A DNA stretch of 64,000 nt from Taxillus chinensis (lineage: Eukaryota > Streptophyta > Magnoliopsida > Santalales > Loranthaceae): contig CM042084.1 of the NCBI GenBank assembly GCA_023512835.1, forward strand, positions 58,024,793-58,088,792, in the 5' to 3' direction. The notes beneath the pieces are model-generated. The model saw only the letters and a list, made by a program, of their open reading frames with translations. It was not told the DNA's origin and searched no databases. The stretch's first letter is position 1; every line of letters starts with the position of its first letter. The translations under genes were made by a program, and so were the position numbers. Positions 57,404 to 64,000 of the stretch are shown here, piece by piece.

Positions 57404-59146
57404 ATGGATGACTTCTCGGTATTTGGTTCCTCTTTTTCCATCTGCCTCAGAAATCTGGAAACCGTGTTGATCCGATGCAAGGAAAAGGACCTGGTCTTGA
57501 ACTGGGAGAAGTGTCACGTCATGGTGAAGGAAGGAGTTGTCCTTGGGCATAGAGTGTCCGCAGCTGGGTTGGAAGTAGATAGAGCAAAGATCTCCACCAT
57601 TGAAAGTCTACCTCCTCCCACCAATGTGAAAGGCATCCGGAGCTTTCTGGGTCATGCAGGGTTTTATCGGCGGTTCATCAAAGATTTCTCAAAAATTACC
57701 AAGCCCGTAAGCATGCTTTTAGAGAAGGATGTTCCTTTTGTATTTTCTGAAGACTGCCTTCAGGACTTTATAATGCTTAAAGAGAAGCTCAGTTCAGCAC
57801 CGGTGATAGTAGCTCTAGACTGGTCGCAACCCTTTGAGCTGATGTGTGATGCAAGTGACTTTGCAGTCGGAGCGGTGCTTGGGCAGAAACGGGACAAGGT
57901 TTTCAGGGCAATATATTATGCTAGTCGCACACTCAATGTGGCCCAGCTCAATTACACCACTACAGAGAAGGAGTTACTTGCTGTGGTGTTTGCTTGTGAT
58001 AGGTTTCGGTCATATCTTTTGGGCACTAAGGTCATTGTTTACACCGACCATGCTGCCTTGAGATACTTGTTCAGCAAGAAGGATGCGAAACCCAGGTTGA
58101 TCAGATGGGTTTTGTTACTCCAAGAGTTTGATCTGGAGATTAAAGACTTGAAGGGGACTTTCAACACTGTGGTAGACCATTTGTCAAGGCTGGAGCTAGG
58201 GGAAGGTAGTACTCAAGGTGCTACTATTTCTGACACCTTCCCTGATGAGCAGCTCTTTGTAGCAGAAGCAAAGATGCCATGGTTTGCTGATATAGTGAAC
58301 TACCATGCATGTGACTATGTACCTACCAAGTTCACTTATCAGGAAAAGAAGAGGTTCCTCTTTAATGCAAGAAGATACATTTGGGATGAGCCTGTCCTAT
58401 ACAGGCAATGTGCTGATCAGATCATCAGAAAATGTGTGCCAGAAGAGGAAGTGGGCAGCATACTAAAGCATTGTCATTCATCTAACTATGCTGGCCATTT
58501 AGGAGTGCAAAGAACGGTGGCAAAGATCCTACAAAGCGGGTTTTACTGGCCAACCATATTCAAGGACACATACACCTTTGTTAAGTCATGTGATCAGTGT
58601 CAAAGAACAGGAGGAATTGAAACGAAGCAAGAGATGCCCCAAACTGGCATTATGCCAGTAGAACTTTTTGACATATGGGGAATCGATTTCATGGGACCTT
58701 TCCCACCATCAGATGGATTTTCTTACATCCTTCTGGCTGTTGATTACCTCTCGAAGTGGGTTGAAGCTATACCCACTAGGAAGAATGATGCTCAAGTGGT
58801 TACCAAGTTCCTTCGCCGCAACATATTCAGCAGGTTTGGAACACCTAGAGCAATTATCAGTGATGAAGGGAGTCACTTCTGCAATAAGCTTTTCGACAAG
58901 CTCTTAAACAAGTATGGAGTTCAACATAGGCTCACCTTAGCCTATCATCCACAAGCCAACGGTCAAGCTGAAGTCTCAAACCGTGAGATCAAGCACATTC
59001 TGGAAAAGACAGTGGGAGGCAACCGAAAAGATTGGTCTCTAAAACTCGATGAGGCGTTGTGGGCTTACCGCACAACATTCAAAACGCCCATTGGAATGTC
59101 TCCTTATCGTCTCATCGGACGGAAAGGCCTGCCACTTGCCTGTTGA
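57404..59146 (+). pseudogene. pol: Athila-2 RT catalytic box, RNase H and integrase
   Basis: A 580-codon stretch in frame with the preceding RT part. It begins with the MDDFSVFG catalytic box, then RNase H ([32 protein letters not shown]). Integrase: HHCC zinc domain ([21 protein letters not shown], about residues 355-405), DDE core with Asp in GIDFMGPF, Asp in IISDEGSHF and Glu in GQAEVSNRE, so the triad is complete, unlike Athila-1. A frame change at about 59115 ends it. Confidence 0.93.
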
Positions 59147-59640
59147 ATTGGAACACAAGGCATTTTGGGCGGTTAAAAAGCCGAACATGGATCCCAATGT
59201 TGTTGCTTGAACTACGATTGCACCAACTAAATGATTAGAGGAATTTCGCTTCAATGCCTATGAGAGTGCTATGCTGTACAAGGAGAGGTCTAAGCTCGGA
59301 CATGATAAGAAGATCAGCCCCTCTCTTGGAACCGGGCGGAAGGTGCTTCTCTTTAATTCCGAATAAACTCTTCCCCGGGAAGGCTGCGATCTAAGTGGAT
59401 GGGACCTTATCCCGTTATAAAGGTTTTCCCATATGGCCTATTGAACTCCAATCAACCTCCGGACAAATATTCAAAGTAAAAGGTCAGCGTGTGAAGCCTT
59501 ACTACATTCAGGACCATGTTAAGGAGGTTGATCATTTCACTCGAGCACAACTTGACAGAGGGGACGGTCAAGCTAAAGACCTAAACTCGGGCGCTTCTCA
59601 TGGGAGGCAACCCATGGTGATTTCTTTCCCTTTTTATTTT
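59147..59640 (+). pseudogene. pol: Athila-2 integrase C-terminus, broken
   Basis: Several frames with stops. Recognisable pieces are [40 protein letters not shown] and GQIFKVKGQRVKPYY, the usual C-terminal domain order of Athila integrases. Confidence 0.8.
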
Positions 59641-60552
59641 ATTTTATTTTATTGGGATATTTTTATTGTGTGCTTTAACCCATAGTCTGTAGGGAGTGCA
59701 TAGCTGTTTTGTTTTAACTTTTATTTGCAGCATTTGAACCAAGGCCTAGGCCCAAATTCCGTGATGGAGCTTATTTCTGCTTGGGCTTACTTGGGCCTGT
59801 GTATCAGAACTTTACATCCAAGCCCAGTTGACTTAAATCATAGGGGCCCACTCCAAGCTATTGCCAAACCAAGGAGATGAAGTTATGGATTATGAGATGG
59901 TATTTTGGGCCCACTAACTGACTCGTTTTTGTCCTTGGGAGATGGGCTACTAGTCTGTCAAATTTCAACAACATTGGGCTTCGGTAAGGGTGTCAACCAG
60001 CTTGCCCATGAAAAGGAGTTTTTCACGTGCACATGTATACTGGCTCTACAGTTCATTCGTGACCTACTGGTGAAATTTGGAAAAAAAAACCCTGACCGTG
60101 AGAAGGCTTTTCGCGTGCACAAGGGTAGGATGGTCCAATCGATCTGAAAAATTACACGAAGGCAATTGGCATCATCTAGACCTTTCTGAGACCTGACCGT
60201 GAGAAGGCTTTTCGCGTGCACAAGGATAGAAGCATCTTTTCGAGCTCAAAATTTGGTGGAAGACAGCTGGACGTGTCTAGATTCATCCAAGCCTTGCCCC
60301 GTGAAAACATGCTTTTCACGTGCACACCTATAGTTGTCCAATCAGTCTGGAATTTCGGTGGGAGCTAGCTGGCATCTTCTAGAGTCTTCTTTGTTCTGCA
60401 CGTGAAAATGACGGAGCACTTTAAGAGGGTCCTTTTCGTCTTTTACCCTTGTGGCGAATCACTATAAAGAGGGATAGGTTCCAAGCTTCAAACTCACATC
60501 TCATACTTTCCTCTTCCTTCTTGCTGAGAGCAAATTCTTTCTTTGGCTAGTC
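59641..60552 (+). other. Spacer between Athila-2 pol and accessory ORF
   Basis: Non-coding. It carries at least five CACGTG- or GTGAGAAGGCTTTTCGCG-type inverted repeats (about 60005-60030, 60093-60120, 60190-60220, 60298-60328, 60398-60410) and a TATA-like element at 60463-60468. Confidence 0.75.
60463..60468 (+). promoter_or_regulatory. Putative internal TATA box before the Athila-2 accessory ORF
   Basis: ACTATAAAGAGGG, 85-90 bp upstream of ATG 60553, followed by a pyrimidine-rich leader (ACTTTCCTCTTCCTTC). Confidence 0.45.
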
Positions 60553-61245
60553 ATGGTGCACACAAGGAGAGCCCGCCAAGGAGAAGGCAGTCCTGAAGCC
60601 TCTGCCACCTCTATGCCTTCAGCATTGAGAGATGCTGACACTATCTTCGTGGGGAATGTGCTTGATTGGGAGATCTTGGAGTCCTCCACCCTTGACTGGA
60701 CTGAAGAAGTTATGACCAAGCTGCAAGCTTTGGGACTGAGAAGGTTAGTATGCGCTCGCAGTGATTTATATTACCCTGCCATGTTAGACTTTTATAATTC
60801 AGTCTATGTCAATGAGGAAGATGATGAGATAATTGCGGAGGTTCAAGGTGTCTTAATTTCTATTTCCCCTGCTATGTTGAGAGACTGCTGTGATCTGCCA
60901 AATCCCATGCATGCAAAGCCTACGTTGACCTTAGGAGATTATGGTAGAGCTTTACAGTATAATAAGGAATTTGGGAAACATCGACAATTTACTAAAAACG
61001 GATTTCATGGGAAATACCGTTGCCTTGCCAATTTGGTAGGGATGTGCTTACTGTTACAGACTAGTGGCGTAGACTCAGTCACTAAATCCCATTTGGAGTT
61101 TATGTTTTGCATCGATCGTCAGTTACACATTGATTGGGCTGCTGAAATTTTTAAACTGTGGAAACGGGACATTCACAAATGTTTATATGGTCGACTACTT
61201 AATATGCTTCGCGAGATCAATATGGTCATCTTAGTGCTCAAGTAG
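60553..61245 (+). pseudogene. Athila-2 accessory ORF, N-terminal domain
   Basis: A 230-codon stretch from ATG 60553. Landmarks: VQGVLISISPAMLRDCCDLP (about residues 97-116), GKYRCLANLVGMCLLLQTSG (about 153-172), VDSVTKSHLEFMFCIDRQLH, IDWAAEIFKLW. These align in order with the Sirevirus accessory ORFs (ITPAVLRAALHLP, GRYRCMATILSRCLLARTSA, LDSV, MDW). The end is a frame change after GRLLNMLRE. There is no signal peptide or membrane span. Confidence 0.8.
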
Positions 61246-61376
61246 TCCCCACTGTTTTCCCGGATAACCTGCGGTTACGAGTTCTCCATCCAAAGGGTGC
61301 CTTAGGAGTTAGCTACAAGGGCAAATGGGGAGATAGTATCCACGTCGCTCCACAGCTTTCACGTCACAACGTACAT

Positions 61377-62185
61377 ATGGAGCGACCCACCGAGCAGTTT
61401 AGGGACACCTCTACTCCCATGAATGCCCGCCGACAGCACATCTTCCAGTTGACTGCCATGTACATGCAGTTCAATGTTCACAAGGAGGAAATCTACAATT
61501 TCTTCCAAGGCGTCAGTGGCCAAGTTATCAGTGAAGCTGACGTGCTTAACTGGGCCTTCACTAATGGCCACATCACAAGACTTCAGCTAGATGAGCTGCT
61601 CGAGTACATCACTCAAGATCAACAAGCAACATCTCATCCATCCGCCCGACCATGGGAAGCCCCGGAACCAACTCCTGCTGCTTCTTATGAAGATTCACGG
61701 AGGCAAACTGCTCAACTCCAAGAGGCACATGCGGAAACCGTCCAGGAGATCGAGCAGCTGAAGAAAAATCAAACTCTCATCCTCAAGGAACAGAAGGAAG
61801 TCAAAGGTCTGCTTGGTAAGATCTGGAAGGCCCTAGGAAGAAGAAGAAGAAAACTCCTACACCTCCTGTGGAGGATCCATTTGACGCACCGTCACCTCCG
61901 GTACAGCAGCACGCTGCACATAGCGAAGAGACACCGGAGTATCCACAGTATCCGCAAGAGGCGGAGCCCTACACCGCTCCACCCTTCCCTCCAGCGGTTC
62001 TGTTTATTTCACACCACCAGCGGGGCCCAGCTCTTCACAGGGCCTTAGTTCCCTTAATCCAGCCGTTGCAATGGTGGTCTGGCGCATCATCAGAAGCTCC
62101 CCAGGAAGATAACCTAGGGGAGCCCATCTATATTCATCTTCATCCGGCCCTCTCCACTGCTGATGCCACAGCTGCTTTTCAGTAG
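61377..62185 (+). pseudogene. Athila-2 accessory ORF, middle part
   Basis: Continues as 61377-61835 (VSGQVISEADVLNWAFTNGH and a coiled-coil-like stretch, QLQEAHAETVQEIEQLKKNQ), then changes frame at the AAGAAGAAGAAG run (about 61841) into a Pro-rich linker (61868-62185) ending in a TAG. Same plan as the Sirevirus protein: domain, coiled coil, Pro-rich linker. Confidence 0.75.
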
Positions 62186-62870
62186 TTTACTTATGGAGAC
62201 ACCTTGCAAGTGCGTTTTACGCATGATTCAGAAGTCTTCACGTCATCTTATTTGCAGCGTATCCTAGCTGATGAGTACTTATCTTCCGATGACGTTGACG
62301 ATTCTGCCGTACGATGCGACACGTGGTGGAGGCTGAGCCCAATGACTACCTATGGCTCAGTACACCTCTATCATGCTGTGCGAGATATATGAGCAGCCGT
62401 TAGAGGAGCATATTTTCCGCCGGCGGATGAATGGAGCAGCAGAAGGACATTGCTCTTGGCACCAGGTCCATGAGGTTCTTATACCGGTCCTCCTTGATCG
62501 ATACTTTGTACTCTTGCAGTTGGACCTGAGTGTGGGCCATGTTGTCCTTTATGACCCAAGCCAAGCCCATGGGTTTTCCACACGAAAGAAGAAGCTTGTC
62601 CATGGTTTCTTGAAAAAAATAAAAAACGCACTCAGAAAAGAAGGGCTATTGACATCCAAGTTTCCTCTGGTGCACTTTAATGAAATGGAGCTTCCCCAAC
62701 AACCTGATCAATTCAGTTATGGGATTTTTGTCTGCTATTATTTGATAGCTCTGTTGCAGCATAAGGATACTTGGGCGCTCACAGGAGAAACATCGGCTGA
62801 CTTTGTCGCATGTGTTAGAAGAATGGTAGCCCATGTTATCTTCTACTACAGCGTCCCCACCAACCGGTAA
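62186..62870 (+). pseudogene. Athila-2 accessory ORF, Ulp1-like C-terminal domain
   Basis: After 62186-62392 (another frame), the 172-codon stretch 62352-62870 ends the protein. Core: HEVLIPVLLDRYFVLLQLDL, VVLYDPSQ, LPQQPDQFSYGIFVCYY. Asp and Gln are present. The His position is Tyr (TAC, 62502-62504) and the Cys position is Tyr (TAT, 62718-62720). The order and spacing agree with Sire-D and Sire-E. Confidence 0.72.
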
Positions 62871-62927
62871 CGGTCTTCTCCCTTTTTCCTTTTCCCATGC
62901 TCTGAGGGCATCGCATCGTTTAAGTGT

Positions 62928-62941
62928 GGGGGGGGGGGGGG
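62928..62941 (+). other. G-run, polypurine-like tract after the accessory ORF
   Basis: TTTAAGTGTG followed by 14 G, 58 bp past the ORF stop. Athila elements often carry AAGTGTGGGGG here. No LTR follows directly, so the priming tract may be another one (for example TTTTGGGGGGAGCTAAG near 63933). Confidence 0.55.
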
Positions 62942-64000
62942 ATTTCCCTTGAACCGGTTGCTTGTTTGTTTGCATGCATGCTTTACTTTTATTTTATGTT
63001 TTTGCTGTGAATGTATGTTTTGCCTATGAGGTGCATGGCTACCAAGGTATGCAAATTCTGGTTAACTATATTGACCACCTTAGTATCTTGTTGTGATATA
63101 GATGTTTCAATCGTTAAGGTGTGTTAGAAGTTAATTGAGCATGTCTTTACTTTTTGTATGATATCACCATGATTTTGGAACTGACATTTGAATAGTAAGC
63201 TGAGCATGTTATGTTAGGATGAGCTTTGTAAACCCTGAAGTTGAGTGTAAAATAGGCATATACTTTTTGAGAGCACCATTATCTTGCCTTTGAGTGTATT
63301 TTATGGGTTATTGGGTTATCAATTTGCTCTTAATATTCATTAGTAGCTATTTAATGGTTGGAGTTACTTAGGCATAAGAAGTACCTGTTTGTGCTCAGTG
63401 TTTGGTGTATGATGTTAGTGATTCAAGTATTGTCGTTCAGTTCTTGTTTAAAAAAAAACAAAAAGAAAAACAAGGGCTTGTGTGAGGAAAATAGCAGATT
63501 GAATAATCCATCAAGGGAGAGCATAAAATGCAACCTTGTAAGGTTATTACTAAAAAGAAGTGTGAAAAAAAAAACAAAAAAAAAAACAAAAAAACAAAAG
63601 TTTTGCAGAATAAAAGCCATACTGGCTCAGTTGTGTTTATGTAGAATGTTGAGCTCACTTCTTTGGCTCAAGATGTGTTTTATCAGTCATTAAAGTAGAG
63701 TGTGCGTTCATTGAGTAAAGCAAAGTGTATGAGGTGCAAAAAGTAGACTAGAGGGTGTGTTTTCCTTGACGAGTACAATGGGGATCTCTTATGTTTACGT
63801 GGCAAAAACTTAATCAACAGCTAGTAGTGGGTGTAAGAGTAAATCCTTAGCTGTTAAGCATTGATAGTAAGGCATGAGAGGAGAGAAAAGAAAGTTATAT
63901 TTGAGTGAGGCTGCTCTAACCTTGGTGAGGACTTTTGGGGGGAGCTAAGTTTCATTTTATCCTTGCATGTTTGCTTCTATCTGAACTGTTAGTAATGATA
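62942..64000 (+). other. Athila-2 3' non-coding region
   Basis: AT-rich, with an A-rich run at 63440-63600. No gene, LTR start or RNA recognised before the window ends. Confidence 0.7.

Larger units (their letters stand above)
52391..64000 (+). mobile_element. Athila-2, Ty3/Gypsy LTR retrotransposon (runs off window)
   Basis: Plus-strand element: 5' LTR, tRNA-Asp primer site, gag-pol, spacer, accessory ORF, polypurine-like runs. It shares the family of Athila-1 (colinear proteins, about 90 percent identical by eye) but in the opposite orientation. It inserted into Sire-E. The 3' LTR is not reached by 64000. Confidence 0.93.

Noticed and set aside
60553..62870. Retroviral-type envelope gene
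   Set aside because: Position is env-like, but I see no signal peptide, membrane segment or surface/transmembrane organisation. The motifs fit a transposon-associated domain plus a Ulp1-like domain.
63423..63693. Phe- and Lys-rich ORFs near the window end
   Set aside because: Compositional, from the A-rich tract of the Athila-2 3' region.

Overview
The window is repeat-rich plant DNA with no supportable host gene. Everything recognised belongs to LTR retrotransposons of two plant-specific types: Athila-lineage Ty3/Gypsy elements (primer site matching tRNA-Asp, gag-pro-RT-RNaseH-integrase order) and Sirevirus-type Ty1/Copia elements (primer site matching initiator tRNA-Met, gag-protease-integrase-RT-RNaseH order, long 3' region with an extra ORF and several polypurine tracts). 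Three long solo or partial LTRs of other Gypsy types are nested in them. The pattern suggests heterochromatin of a flowering plant, probably a dicot; the species cannot be told from the sequence.

Layout. 1-6407: Athila-1 (minus strand), cut by the window edge, sitting in the gag of an older Sirevirus (Sire-X). 5786-9063: a 3.28-kb unit (part of the Athila LTR, Sire-X gag and LTR, 370 bp of unassigned DNA, part of another Sirevirus LTR) that is directly repeated at 9066-25274. The second repeat is split by Sire-A (9366-22292, minus), a complete 12.9-kb Sirevirus with near-identical LTRs and an AAAAT target duplication. 24767-51133: a chain of minus-strand Sireviruses C, B and D joined through shared LTRs. 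Sire-C carries two solo LTRs with clean 5-bp target duplications (S1 27341-29074, TGGGA; S2 30975-33864, AATAT), and Sire-B holds a relative of S1 (S3 42029-43920). 51134-52390: the 3' end of a different Sirevirus (Sire-E). 52391-64000: Athila-2 (plus strand) with 5' LTR, broken gag-pol and a downstream accessory ORF; its 3' LTR lies beyond the window.

How the parts relate. In both superfamilies an accessory reading frame lies downstream of pol, where plant elements are often said to carry an env-like gene. Its N-terminal part is recognisably homologous between Athila-2 and the Sireviruses. Its C-terminal part resembles a Ulp1/C48 cysteine protease. Where catalytic residues are lost, each loss is one C-to-T-type transition away from a His or Cys codon, so the ancestral elements probably encoded an intact protease. 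A TATA-like sequence lies about 85 to 120 bp upstream of this ORF in both groups. Almost all ORFs are broken, many by CAG-to-TAG, CGA-to-TGA or TGG-to-TAG changes expected from decay of methylated cytosine, and others by a recurrent CAG/CTG-to-CG one-base loss that may be a sequencing artefact.
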